Assembly: GCA_020881835.1 (NCBI GenBank)
Contig: CP052876.1
Coordinates: forward strand, 2,790,001-2,854,000
Reading direction: 5' to 3'
Length of the DNA stretch: 64,000 bases
From: Kineosporiaceae bacterium SCSIO 59966
GTDB taxonomy: Bacteria > Actinomycetota > Actinomycetes > Actinomycetales > SCSIO-59966
The position numbers and the translations under genes are program-made. Below are positions 1 to 8,124 of this stretch, piece by piece; the first letter of the stretch is position 1, and the number at the start of each line of letters is the position of its first letter. Below the pieces are notes generated by a model. That model made no database searches, was not told the origin of the DNA, and worked only from the letters and a program-made list of their open reading frames with translations.

Positions 1-647
1 ACGGCCTGTCGCCGGAGCGGCTCGCCGAGCAGCTGGACGTCGTCGACCGGCTCAACGAGCGCCTTGCGCCGTTCCGGATCCTCAGCGGGATCGAGGTCGA
101 CATCACCGAGGACGGTGGCCTGGACCAGACCGAGGAGCTGCTGGGCCGGCTCGACGTCGTCGTCGCGTCGGTGCACTCCCGGCTGCGCGCGGACGCCGCG
201 GAGATGACCCGGCGGATGCTCGGCGCGGTGGCGAACCCGCACACCGACGTCCTCGGGCACTGCACCGGCCGGCTGGTGGCCGGTCCCCGCTCCCCCCGCC
301 CGGAGTCGCAGTTCGACGCCGACGCGGTGTTCGCGGCCTGCGCCGCCCGCGGCGTCGCCGTCGAGATCAACTCCCGGCCGGAACGGCTCGACCCGCCGAT
401 GCGGCTGCTGCGCCGTGCGCTCGACGCCGGCTGCCTGTTCGCCGTGGACACCGACGCGCACGCCCCGGGCCAGCTGGACTGGCAGCAGATCGGCGCCGCC
501 CGGGCGCAGGAGGCCGGGGTGCCGACCGACCGGGTGGTCAACACCTGGGACGCCGAGCGGCTGCTGGCCTGGACCGGACGGCATGCCCAGTCCGGCCAGG
601 TTCAGCCCGGCCATGCTCGACCCGGCCAGGGTCAGTCGGGCGGGTAG
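1..647 (+). CDS. PHP-domain metal-dependent hydrolase, C-terminal part
   Basis: The reading frame is open from base 3, so the N-terminus lies outside the window. The visible part carries PHP-family signatures: GIEVDI followed by an acidic turn, then DVVVASVHSRL, then NPHTDVLGH, EINSRP, and a late FAVDTDAHAP. His and Asp residues in these blocks are the usual metal ligands of the fold. This resembles the PHP phosphoesterase domain found alone or at the end of X-family DNA polymerases; whether a polymerase domain lies upstream cannot be seen. The last ~20 residues are a Gln/Gly/Pro-rich tail. The gene converges on galE and the two stop-codon ends overlap by 16 bases. Confidence 0.85.
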   Translation, partial: GLSPERLAEQLDVVDRLNERLAPFRILSGIEVDITEDGGLDQTEELLGRLDVVVASVHSRLRADAAEMTRRMLGAVANPHTDVLGHCTGRLVAGPRSPRPESQFDADAVFAACAARGVAVEINSRPERLDPPMRLLRRALDAGCLFAVDTDAHAPGQLDWQQIGAARAQEAGVPTDRVVNTWDAERLLAWTGRHAQSGQVQPGHARPGQGQSGG

Positions 648-1648
648 CCCTGCGGGTTGGCGGCCTGCCAGGCCCAGGCGTCCTGGACCATCTCCTCGAT
701 CCCGAGCTTCGCCGTCCAGCCGAGGTCGGCCTCCGCCTGGAGCGGGTCCGCGTAGCAGACCGCGACGTCCCCGGGGCGGCGGTCGACGACGTCGTGGGGC
801 ACTACCCGCCGGGCGGCCCGCTCAAAGGCGGCGACCACCTCCAGCACGCTGTACCCGCGGCCGGTGCCGAGGTTCCAGACGTGGCAGCCGGTGCGGTGGC
901 CGAGAGCGTGCAGCGCGGCGAGGTGACCGGCGGCGAGGTCGACGACGTGGATGTAGTCGCGTACCCCGGTCCCGTCCGGGGTGGGGTAGTCGTCGCCGAA
1001 GACGTGCAGCCGGTCGCGTCGGCCGACCGCCACCTGGCAGACGTACGGCAGCAGGTTGCTGGGGACGCCGAGCGGGTCCTCGCCGATGCGGCCCGAGGGG
1101 TGGGCGCCGACCGGGTTGAAGTACCGCAGCAGCGCGACGCGCCAGGTGGGGTCGGCCGCGGCGACGTCGCGGAGCACCTGCTCGACCATGAGCTTCGAGC
1201 GGCCGTAGGGGTTCGTCGGCTGCAGGGGGAAGTCCTCGCGCACCGGCACCGCGGCGGGGTCGCCGTACACCGTCGCGCTGGAGCTGAACACGAGCACCCG
1301 GCAGCCGGTGCGCTGCATCGCGCGGACCAGGTTGAGCGTCCCGGCCACGTTGGTGCGGTAGTACCGCTCCGGGTCGCCGACGGACTCACCGACCGCCTTG
1401 AGCCCGGCGAAGTGGACGACGGCGTCCGGCCGGACGTCGTCCAGGACGGCCTGTACCTGGGCCTCGTCGCGCACGTCGACCTGGCGCAGCGGGACCGGGG
1501 CGCCGACGAGGCCGGCGACCCGGTCCAGGGCCGCGCGGCGTGAGGTGCACAGGTTGTCCAGGACGACGACCTCGTGGCCGGACTCGACGAGCTGGACGAC
1601 CGTGTGGCTGCCGATGTACCCGGCACCGCCCGTCACCAGCGTCCTCAT
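632..1648 (-). CDS. galE: UDP-glucose 4-epimerase
   Basis: Interconverts UDP-glucose and UDP-galactose in the cytoplasm (Leloir pathway, cell-wall sugar supply). The protein of 338 residues begins MRTLVTGGAGYIGSHT, the Rossmann GxxGxxG NAD site. It continues with VFSSSATVYG (the catalytic Ser region), NPYGRSK (the YxxxK pair), ALLRYFNPVGAHPSG and the C-terminal GTGRGYSVLEVV block, all diagnostic of GalE. The length matches the family. The frame is open far upstream, but the start at 1648 is chosen because the nucleotide-binding motif begins immediately after it. It converges on the PHP gene. Confidence 0.95.
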   Translation of the reverse strand: MRTLVTGGAGYIGSHTVVQLVESGHEVVVLDNLCTSRRAALDRVAGLVGAPVPLRQVDVRDEAQVQAVLDDVRPDAVVHFAGLKAVGESVGDPERYYRTNVAGTLNLVRAMQRTGCRVLVFSSSATVYGDPAAVPVREDFPLQPTNPYGRSKLMVEQVLRDVAAADPTWRVALLRYFNPVGAHPSGRIGEDPLGVPSNLLPYVCQVAVGRRDRLHVFGDDYPTPDGTGVRDYIHVVDLAAGHLAALHALGHRTGCHVWNLGTGRGYSVLEVVAAFERAARRVVPHDVVDRRPGDVAVCYADPLQAEADLGWTAKLGIEEMVQDAWAWQAANPQGYPPD

Positions 1649-1786
1649 ACCGCGACGGTAGGAACGCATTGCGCTGCGCCGAGGTGCGAACGCCGGAACC
1701 GGGAGCCGGAAACAGCACAGTGTGACCGGCCCGCTGCGGGGCGCTGCCGGATGGTCGCCGGACCGGCGCCGTGCCAGGGTGACCCG

Positions 1787-2434
1787 GTGACGGACACCGT
1801 GCTGCTCGACGTCGACGGGACACTGGTCGACTCCACCTACCACCACGTCGTCGCCTGGCGGGCGGCGTTCGCCGGCGTCGGCGTCGACGTCCCGGCGGCC
1901 CGCATCCACCGGGCCGTCGGGATGGGCGGTGACCGGCTGCCGGCGGCGGTCGCCGGGGACGACGTCGAACGCGACCACGGCGACGCCCTACGGCAGGCGT
2001 GGGAGGCCCGGTACGACGACCTCGTCGACCAGGTCCGCCCGCTGCCCGGTGCCAGCGACCTCGTCCGGGCGTGCGCGGCCGCCGGGCTGCGGGTCGTGCT
2101 CGCCTCCTCGGGCAAGGCCAAGCACCTGGACGCCGCCCGGCGGCTGCTGGCCGTCGACGAGCACCTGGCCGGCGTCACGACGTCCGAGGACGTGGACACC
2201 TCCAAGCCGGCCGGGGACGTCTTCGCCGCCGCGCTGGCGGCCGCCGGCGGGTCGAGCGGCGTCGTCGTCGGCGACACCCCGTGGGACGCCCGGGCCGCGG
2301 CGGCAGTCGGGATGCGGTGCGTGCTGCTGCGCAGCGGCGGGTTCTGCGACACCGACCTGCGGGCGGCGAACCCGCTCGAGCTCCTCGACACGCCCGCCGA
2401 CCTCGTGCCCCGGGTCGAGGAGCTGCTGCGGTAG
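1787..2434 (+). CDS. HAD-family phosphatase (phosphoglycolate phosphatase / beta-phosphoglucomutase-like)
   Basis: A 215-residue haloacid dehalogenase superfamily hydrolase starting at GTG (VTDTVLLDVDGTLVDS). Motif I is DVDGTLVDS with the nucleophilic and acid/base Asp pair. Motif II is VLASSGK, motif III the Lys of TSKPAGD, and motif IV VVVGDTPWDA. The helical cap between motifs I and II places it with the small C1-cap HADs. The substrate cannot be decided from sequence. It lies 10 bases upstream of ribD, in the same direction. A HAD phosphatase dephosphorylates the RibD product in riboflavin synthesis, so a role there is possible but only inferred from position. Confidence 0.85.
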   Translation: MTDTVLLDVDGTLVDSTYHHVVAWRAAFAGVGVDVPAARIHRAVGMGGDRLPAAVAGDDVERDHGDALRQAWEARYDDLVDQVRPLPGASDLVRACAAAGLRVVLASSGKAKHLDAARRLLAVDEHLAGVTTSEDVDTSKPAGDVFAAALAAAGGSSGVVVGDTPWDARAAAAVGMRCVLLRSGGFCDTDLRAANPLELLDTPADLVPRVEELLR

Positions 2435-2444
2435 ACCTGAGCGC

Positions 2445-3515
2445 GTGGCCGCCCCCGCCGAGGTCGCCGCGATGCTCCGAGCCGTCCGGCTCGCCGCCCG
2501 CGGCCGGACGACGACGCTGCCGAACCCGGTGGTGGGCTGCGTGCTGCTGTCCCCGGAGGGGTTCACCGTCGGCGAGGGCTGGCACGAGCAGGCCGGCGGC
2601 CCGCACGCCGAGGTGGTGGCGCTGCGGGCGGCCGGCGCGGCGGCCCGCGGCGCGACCGCGGTCGTCACCCTCGAGCCGTGCGACCACACCGGGCGCACCG
2701 GGCCGTGCACCCGGGCGCTCGTCGAGGCCGGCGTCACCCGCGTCGTCATCGGCACCCCGGACCCCTCGCCGGCCGCCGGTGGCGGCGCCGCCACCCTGCG
2801 AGCCGCCGGGCTCAGCGTCGAGGTCGGCGTCGAGGCCGACGCCTGCGAACGGGTCAACGAGCCCTGGCTGACCGCCGTCCGGCGGGGCCGGCCGTTCGTC
2901 ACGTGGAAGGTCGCGGCCTCCCTCGACGGCCGGGTCGCCGCGGCCGACGGCACGAGCCGGTGGATCACCTCGGCGCAGGCCCGGGCGGACGTGCACCGGC
3001 TGCGGGCCGAGGTCGACACGGTGCTCGCCGGCGTCGGCACGGTGCTCGCCGACGACCCGGCGCTGACCGTCCGGGACGCCGACGGGGTCCCCGCGGCGCG
3101 CCAGCCGCTGCGCGTCGTCGCGGACACCCACGGGCGGACCCCGGCTGCGGCCCGCGTCCGGGACGACACGGCGCCGACCTGGGTGGCGACCGCGGCCGAC
3201 GTCGGCACCGGCCCCGACGGCCACCTCGACCTCGAGGCGCTGCTGCGCGAGCTGTTCGCGCGGGAGCGGCGGCACGTGCTGCTCGAGGGCGGCCCGCACC
3301 TCGCCGGGGCGTTCTGGCGGGCCGGACTCGTCGACCGGGTGGTCGCCTACGTCGCGCCGGCCCTGCTCGGCGCCGGGCCCGCGGCGCTCGAGGACGCCGG
3401 GATCGGCACGATCGCGGACGCCGTCCGGCTGACCCTCGAGGACGTCGTCCGGGTCGGCCCCGACCTGCGCCTCACCCTCCGCCCCCTCGCCCCGCCACCC
3501 CCACCCCCCTCGTGA
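2445..3515 (+). CDS. ribD: Bifunctional pyrimidine deaminase/reductase of riboflavin synthesis
   Basis: Carries out the deamination and side-chain reduction steps of riboflavin synthesis. The N-terminal deaminase domain has PNPVVGCVL, the zinc-site HAEVVAL and the PCDHTGRTGPCT block. The C-terminal reductase domain has KVAASLDGRVAAADGTSRWITS, DTVLAGVGTVLADDP and HVLLEGGPHLAGAF. Length is 356 residues, normal for the fusion. Start GTG 2445 lacks a clear Shine-Dalgarno; ATG 2472 is an alternative. The TGA stop (3513-3515) lies inside the dispersed 22-bp repeat, and the C-terminus before it is a run of prolines. The usual ribE/ribBA/ribH partners are absent: the IS110 element follows. Confidence 0.93.
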   Translation: MAAPAEVAAMLRAVRLAARGRTTTLPNPVVGCVLLSPEGFTVGEGWHEQAGGPHAEVVALRAAGAAARGATAVVTLEPCDHTGRTGPCTRALVEAGVTRVVIGTPDPSPAAGGGAATLRAAGLSVEVGVEADACERVNEPWLTAVRRGRPFVTWKVAASLDGRVAAADGTSRWITSAQARADVHRLRAEVDTVLAGVGTVLADDPALTVRDADGVPAARQPLRVVADTHGRTPAAARVRDDTAPTWVATAADVGTGPDGHLDLEALLRELFARERRHVLLEGGPHLAGAFWRAGLVDRVVAYVAPALLGAGPAALEDAGIGTIADAVRLTLEDVVRVGPDLRLTLRPLAPPPPPPS

Positions 3516-3533
3516 TCATGCAATCCCGCCACC
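3512..3533 (+). repeat. Dispersed 22-bp repeat, copy 1 (overlaps ribD stop)
   Basis: Perfect copy of the repeat with core TGATCATGCAATCCCGCCAC. Bases 2-4 of the unit are the TGA stop of ribD. It is followed by CCCTCCCG, the same flank that follows copy 2 at 5273. Confidence 0.95.
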
Positions 3534-3599
3534 CTCCCGCGACCCGCCACCCCCTCCCCCCCTCGTAGTAATGGCGTTCTGGGAGGGGGTTCGCATAGA

Positions 3600-3658
3600 A
3601 CGTCCTCCTGTGTACACGTCTCGGGCTTGGTGTCCCAACGCGATGAACAGGAGGACGT
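3600..3658 (+). promoter_or_regulatory. Hairpin masking the transposase ribosome binding site
   Basis: ACGTCCTCCTGT (3600-3611) is a perfect 12-base inverted match of ACAGGAGGACGT (3647-3658). The 3' arm contains the AGGAGG Shine-Dalgarno (3649-3654), six bases before ATG 3661. If transcription starts upstream of 3600, the ribosome site would be locked in the stem, a common way for insertion sequences to suppress read-through expression. Confidence 0.7.
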
Positions 3659-3660
3659 CC

Positions 3661-5007
3661 ATGGGTAATGGTACGGGTTTGACTCGGGGTGATCGGCGGC
3701 GTAACGAGCGGCGGGCCCGGCTGCGTGCGGCGGTGCCGGCGTCGGCTGCGGTGGTGGGGGTTGATCTGGGGGAGGACACCCAGATGGTGGTGGTCACTGA
3801 CCGGGACTGCCGGGTACTGGCCCGGCGGGTGTTCAAGGGCAAGGCGTGGGAGCTGGGGCCGGTCCTGGACTGGGCGGTGGAGCAGGCTGCGCGGGCCGGG
3901 TTCACGGCGGTGACGTTGGCGTGTGAGCCGACCGGGTCACGGTGGATGGCGGTGCAGGACGCCGCCTTCGAGCGGGACCTGCTGGTGGTGTGTGTGCAGC
4001 CGCTGGCCGCGGCCCGGGCCCGGGAGGAGGAGGACTACACCCGGGACAAGTCCGACTACAAGGATGCGGTGCTGATCGCCCGGTTGGCCGGTGAGCTGCG
4101 CTGCTACGTCCCCGAACGTGTGGAGGAGCAGTGGGCGGTGCTGCGGCACCTCGGTCGCCGTCGTGGTGAGCTGATCACCCGGTCGACCCGGGCGGTGCTG
4201 CAGCTGCGTGACCTGCTCGCGGTGGGCTGGCCCACGGTCCTGACGGCGGCGAGCAAGCCGTTCGAGTCGATGACCTGGCAGGCGTCGGTGGCGGTGGTGC
4301 TGGACCGCTGCAACGGTGACCCGGCCCGGCTGCGGCGGATGGGCCTGGCCCGGTTCACCGACGCGGTGCGCCGTGAGCTGCCTCGCTGGGGTGGGCGCAA
4401 GATCCGCCGCCGGATCGTCGAGGGCGTGTTCGCCGCCCTCAACGACACCACCGGCGCGGTGGCCCGCCAACGCGCCGGGGCGCTCAAACGCGCCGCCTGG
4501 GCGGTGGATGACCTGCGCGCCGCCCGCGCCCAGCAGCAGACCGTCGAGCAGGAGATGCTCACCGCCGTGGACGCCCTGGGCCTGAGCGACCCGCTGGCCT
4601 CGATCCCCGGGCTGTCCCTGCCGGCTGCCGCGCAGATCCTCGCCGAGGCCGGTGACCCGACCCGCTTCGACAGCGCACGGTCCCTGGTCAAGCACGCCGG
4701 GCTGAACCCGGTGGAGAACACCTCGGCCACCTTCCGCGGCCGCACCCGCACCTCCAAACGCGGCCGCCCCGGGCTGCGGCTGGCCGCCTGGCGTGCCACC
4801 TGGACGGTGATCCGGCACAACCCGGTCCTGGCCGCCCGCCACGCCCACCTGACCAGCCGCCAGCACAACCGGCTCACCCGCGCACAGGCCCACGTGGCCT
4901 GCGCCACGACCCTGCTGCGCTGGATCTACGCCGTCACCACCACCGGGCAGCGCTGGGACCCCCGGATCGCCGCCGGCCCCACCACCGAGGCCCCCATGGC
5001 CGCCTGA
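3661..5007 (+). CDS. IS110-family DEDD transposase
   Basis: A 448-residue recombinase. The N-terminal RuvC-like domain carries the acidic tetrad: VVGVDLGED (about residue 36), LACEPTG, and DKSDYKDAVLIARL. A helical linker follows, then the Tnp_20 domain SIPGLSLPAAAQILAEAGDPTRF...KHAGLNP...KRGRPGLR, which supplies the catalytic serine region of the family. ATG 3661 is chosen because it follows a perfect AGGAGG; the frame is open further upstream but without any signal. Known IS110 proteins act with a bridge RNA encoded in the element's own non-coding end. The gene appears intact. C/G bias is like the host, suggesting an actinobacterial origin. Confidence 0.95.
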   Translation: MGNGTGLTRGDRRRNERRARLRAAVPASAAVVGVDLGEDTQMVVVTDRDCRVLARRVFKGKAWELGPVLDWAVEQAARAGFTAVTLACEPTGSRWMAVQDAAFERDLLVVCVQPLAAARAREEEDYTRDKSDYKDAVLIARLAGELRCYVPERVEEQWAVLRHLGRRRGELITRSTRAVLQLRDLLAVGWPTVLTAASKPFESMTWQASVAVVLDRCNGDPARLRRMGLARFTDAVRRELPRWGGRKIRRRIVEGVFAALNDTTGAVARQRAGALKRAAWAVDDLRAARAQQQTVEQEMLTAVDALGLSDPLASIPGLSLPAAAQILAEAGDPTRFDSARSLVKHAGLNPVENTSATFRGRTRTSKRGRPGLRLAAWRATWTVIRHNPVLAARHAHLTSRQHNRLTRAQAHVACATTLLRWIYAVTTTGQRWDPRIAAGPTTEAPMAA

Positions 5008-5272
5008 CCAGCACACCCGCCGACCCCGGCGGGGCGAGCTCGCACCTTCGTAGAGGGGAAACCCTTCCACCTCGATGATCACCATGAGCAGCCCCGCCAG
5101 GCCGCCAGGGAACCTCACAAGCTCGCTTGAACGCTGTTGGGACCCCAAGCCCACTTGCCAGCTACGTAGAGACGAGGAACCCGACCCCGGCCACCCCCCC
5201 CGGCGGGGAACCCCACACACCACCAACAAGATCAAAACGACCCAAGACCTTGACGTGAAACCTCTTACGCTG
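5008..5272 (+). ncRNA. Candidate bridge-RNA region of the IS110 element
   Basis: 265 bases between the transposase stop and the next 22-bp repeat, with no coding potential. It starts with a hairpin (CCCGCCG/CGGCGGG, about 5017-5035). It later contains CCTCGATGATCA (5070-5081), which matches the junction/repeat sequence CCTCGTGATCA apart from one extra base. In IS1111-type elements this end encodes the guide RNA. No promoter or full fold was established, so this is a candidate only. Confidence 0.35.
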
Positions 5273-5294
5273 GTGATCATGCAATCCCGCCACC
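5273..5294 (+). repeat. Dispersed 22-bp repeat, copy 2 (right edge of IS110)
   Basis: Perfect copy starting at the inferred right end of the IS110 element and 51 bases upstream of the TPM gene start. It is followed by CCCTCCCG, as in copy 1. Confidence 0.95.
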
Positions 5295-5344
5295 CTCCCG
5301 TCGCACTCTGCGGGCACGACGCAGGGGCGGGCACACTGACCACC

Positions 5345-7384
5345 GTGACCCGTCGCACCCGGCTGCTGCCCGCCCTCCTCGTCGCCGCCCTGCTCGCCCT
5401 GCTCGCCCTGCTCGCGCCGTCCACGGCGTCTGCCGAGCCCCCGGGCCGCCTCGACGAGCAGGTCACCGACGCCGCCGGCGTGCTGTCCGGCTCCGACGTC
5501 CAGACGGCCCTGGAGGAGCTGCGACGCGACACGGGCGTCCAGCTGTTCGTCGTCTTCGTCGACACCTTCGACGGACTGCCCGCCCAGCAGTGGGCAGACC
5601 AGACCGCGATCGAGTCCGACCTCGGCGTCGACGACTACCTGATGGCGGTGGCGGTCGAGGACCGCGCGTGGGCGTACTCGGTGGACGCCGCCGCCGAGAT
5701 CACCGACGAGCAGCTGCAGGACGTCGCCCGGGACGTCGAGTCCGCCCTCGCCGTGGACGACTGGGACGGCGCGGTGGTCGCGGCCGCCTCGGGGTACCGG
5801 GCCGCGCTCACCGGTAACGCGCCTGCCGACGAGGTACCGGCCGCAGACGACCCGGACGGCGGCTCGGCCGGGTCGTGGATCGCCTCGGCCCTGCCCTGGC
5901 TGCTCGCCGGCGCCGGGGTCCTCGCCCTGGGGGCCGTCCTGGTCAGCCGGCGCCGCCGCAGCGCCTCGGCCGCCGGCGGGTCCCCCGCCGGCCCGCCGCA
6001 GCGCAGCACCGAGGAGCTGGAGCGGGAGGCCAACCGCCTGCTGGTCGAGACCGACGACGCGGTGCGCTCCAGCGAGACCGAGCTGGGGTTCGCCGTCGCC
6101 GAGTTCGGCAGCGAGCGGACCGCCGGGTTCGAGCAGGCGCTGACACAGGCCCGGGCCGCCCTGGCCCGCGGGTTCGCCATCCGCCAGCAGCTGGACGACG
6201 ACCGGCCGGAGACCGATCAGGAGCGCCGGGCGCTGCTCACCGAGATCATCGAGGTGACGACCCGCGCCAACGACGTGCTGGACGCCGAGGCCGAGGCCTT
6301 CGACGCCCTGCGCGACCTGCTCGCGGACGCGCCGGCCCGGCTCAACGCCATCGAGCGCGACGCGGCCCAGGTGGAGTCCCGCGTCCCGACCGCGGAGGCA
6401 GAGCTGGTCGAGCTGCGCCTCCGGTACGCCGACTCGGCACTGCAGAGCGTCGCCCACAACGTCGAGGAGGCGCGGGCCCGGATCGAGTTCGCCCGCACGG
6501 CGGTCGCCGACGCCCGCACCGCGCTGCAGAGCACCGAGACCCGGGCCCGGGCGGCCGACGGGGTGCAGGCCGCCGAGCAGGCGGTGGCCCAGGCCGGCCG
6601 GCTGCTGGACGCCGTCCAGCGCGCGGGCGCGGATCTCGCCGAGGCCGTCTCCCGGCTGCCCGAGGCACTCGCCGAGCTGCGCGCGGACGTCCGCGAGGCC
6701 CGCGGCGAGCACGTGCCGGAGCAGGACGTCGCGGCCGCCGAGGCCGCGCTGCGGCAGGCCGAGCAGACGCAGGCCGCCGACCCGCTCGGGGCGCTGCACC
6801 GGGTCGTGGAGGCCGACGCAGCCCTGGAGCGGGCCCGCGGGGCGCACCGGGAGGAGACCGAGGCCCGCCGTCGCGCCGAGGCGCACCTGCAATCGGCTTT
6901 GGTGGCCGCCCGGGCGGAGATCCAGGCGGTGGAGGACTTCATCGCCACCCGGCGCGGCGCCGTCCAGAGCCCGGCCCGCACCCGCCTCGCCCAGGCGCAG
7001 CACCAGCTGTCCGAGGCCGAGCGAGTCGCCCCGCACGATCCCCAGGCGGCGCTCACCGCCGCCCAGCACGCCGACCGGCTCGCCGAGGAGGCGGGCCGGC
7101 TGGCCAGGGCGGACGTCGAGGACTGGTACCGCCGCCAGGGCGGCGGCTACGGCGGGGGTTTCGGCGGCGGGATCGCCGGCGGCCGCAGCAACAGCAGCGG
7201 GATGCTCGCCGGGATCCTGCTGGGCCAGATCCTCGGTGGCGGGGGGCTCGGAGGCGGGAGCCGCGCAGGCGGGGGCTTCGGTGGAGGGTTCGGCGGGGCC
7301 GGACGCCGTGGCGGCGGCGGCGGGTTCGGCGGCGGGTTCGGCGGTGGCATGGGCGGACGTCGTGGCGGCGGCGGCCGTTTCTAG
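5345..7384 (+). CDS. Secreted/membrane TPM-domain protein with coiled coil and Gly-rich tail
   Basis: 679 residues from GTG 5345. A signal peptide (TRRTRLLPALLVAALLALLA...ASA) is followed by a TPM domain (about 30-150; LDEQVTDAAGVLSG, GVQLFVVFVDTF, DYLMAVAVEDR). One transmembrane helix (about 182-200) ends in RRRR. A long Ala/Glu/Arg-rich coiled coil (about 220-585) and a Gly-rich tail with a hydrophobic GMLAGILLGQIL segment complete it. Other TPM proteins act at membranes (photosystem repair in plants, membrane stress in bacteria). The next gene is pspA, 13 bases on, supporting a joint role in envelope maintenance. The start is chosen because the signal peptide begins there. Confidence 0.85.
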   Translation: MTRRTRLLPALLVAALLALLALLAPSTASAEPPGRLDEQVTDAAGVLSGSDVQTALEELRRDTGVQLFVVFVDTFDGLPAQQWADQTAIESDLGVDDYLMAVAVEDRAWAYSVDAAAEITDEQLQDVARDVESALAVDDWDGAVVAAASGYRAALTGNAPADEVPAADDPDGGSAGSWIASALPWLLAGAGVLALGAVLVSRRRRSASAAGGSPAGPPQRSTEELEREANRLLVETDDAVRSSETELGFAVAEFGSERTAGFEQALTQARAALARGFAIRQQLDDDRPETDQERRALLTEIIEVTTRANDVLDAEAEAFDALRDLLADAPARLNAIERDAAQVESRVPTAEAELVELRLRYADSALQSVAHNVEEARARIEFARTAVADARTALQSTETRARAADGVQAAEQAVAQAGRLLDAVQRAGADLAEAVSRLPEALAELRADVREARGEHVPEQDVAAAEAALRQAEQTQAADPLGALHRVVEADAALERARGAHREETEARRRAEAHLQSALVAARAEIQAVEDFIATRRGAVQSPARTRLAQAQHQLSEAERVAPHDPQAALTAAQHADRLAEEAGRLARADVEDWYRRQGGGYGGGFGGGIAGGRSNSSGMLAGILLGQILGGGGLGGGSRAGGGFGGGFGGAGRRGGGGGFGGGFGGGMGGRRGGGGRF

Positions 7385-7397
7385 GCAGACTGCCACC

Positions 7398-8120
7398 ATG
7401 GCGCAGAAGCAGACAGTCCTCGGCCGCATCGCCCAGCTCGCCCGGGCGAACATCCACGCGATGCTGGACGCCGCCGAGGACCCCGAGAAGATGCTCGACC
7501 AGATGGTCCGCGACTACCGCTCCAGCATCAGCGAGGCCGAGGAGGCGATCGCGCAGACCATCGGCAACCTGCGCCTCGCCGAGCAGGACCGCGACGAGGA
7601 CCAGCGCGCCGCCAAGGAGTGGGAGGGCAAGGCGCTGGCCGCCTCCCGCAAGGCCGACGAGCTGCGCGCCCAGGGGCAGACCGCGGAGGCCGACCGGTTC
7701 GACGGGCTGGCGCGGATCGCGATCGAGCGGCAGCTCTCCGCCGAGGCGGAGGTCCGTGCCGCCGAGCCCACCATCACCGCCCAGACCGAGGTCGTGGACA
7801 AGCTCAAGACCGGGTTGCAGCAGATGAAGGCCAAGCTCGACGAGCTGCAGCGCACCCGCGACCAGCTCGTCGCCCGGCAGAAGTCCGCCGCTGCGCAGGC
7901 CCAGGTGCACGAGGCCGTGTCCTCCATCGACCTGCTCGACCCGACCTCGGAGATCTCCCGGTTCGAGGAGAAGGTCCGCCGGGAGGAGGCCATGGTCGCC
8001 GGTCGCGCCGAGCTCGCGTCGTCCTCGCTGGAGTCGCAGTTCGAGGAGCTCAAGGACCACTCGCGGGACGCCGAGGTGGAGGCCCGGCTGGCCGAGCTCA
8101 AGGCGCGCAGCGGGTCCTGA
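7398..8120 (+). CDS. pspA: PspA/IM30-family membrane-stress protein
   Basis: 240 residues, almost wholly helical: MAQKQTVLGRIAQLARANI, an amphipathic N-terminus for membrane binding, then MLDQMVRDYRSSISEAEEAIAQ and long coiled coils rich in Glu, Gln, Arg and Ala. This is the ESCRT-III-like PspA/Vipp1 architecture and the usual length. It is thought to bind the inner face of the membrane and stabilise it under stress. It follows the TPM gene by 13 bases and precedes the helicase gene by 4, so the three may be co-transcribed. Confidence 0.92.
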   Translation: MAQKQTVLGRIAQLARANIHAMLDAAEDPEKMLDQMVRDYRSSISEAEEAIAQTIGNLRLAEQDRDEDQRAAKEWEGKALAASRKADELRAQGQTAEADRFDGLARIAIERQLSAEAEVRAAEPTITAQTEVVDKLKTGLQQMKAKLDELQRTRDQLVARQKSAAAQAQVHEAVSSIDLLDPTSEISRFEEKVRREEAMVAGRAELASSSLESQFEELKDHSRDAEVEARLAELKARSGS

Positions 8121-8124
8121 CCTG

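Larger units (their letters stand above)
3567..5272 (+). mobile_element. IS110-family insertion sequence (ends inferred)
   Basis: Contains one DEDD-type transposase with a short left non-coding end (about 95 bases) and a long right non-coding end (about 265 bases). This layout fits the IS1111 subgroup, where the guide RNA is encoded on the right. The ends are inferred from the flanks. To the left, the DNA reads CCCCCTCGT and diverges; to the right, an intact 22-bp repeat resumes with GTGATCATGC. Rejoining the flanks rebuilds a tandem repeat array like the one at 34702-34789, with a shared GT at each junction (3565-3566 and 5273-5274). No terminal inverted repeat or longer target duplication is evident, as is normal for IS110. 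Boundaries could be off by a few bases. Confidence 0.7.

Noticed and set aside
5162-7453. Long antisense frame opposite the TPM gene
   Set aside because: Composition follows the complement of Ala/Glu-rich coiled-coil codons; no motif, no start signal.
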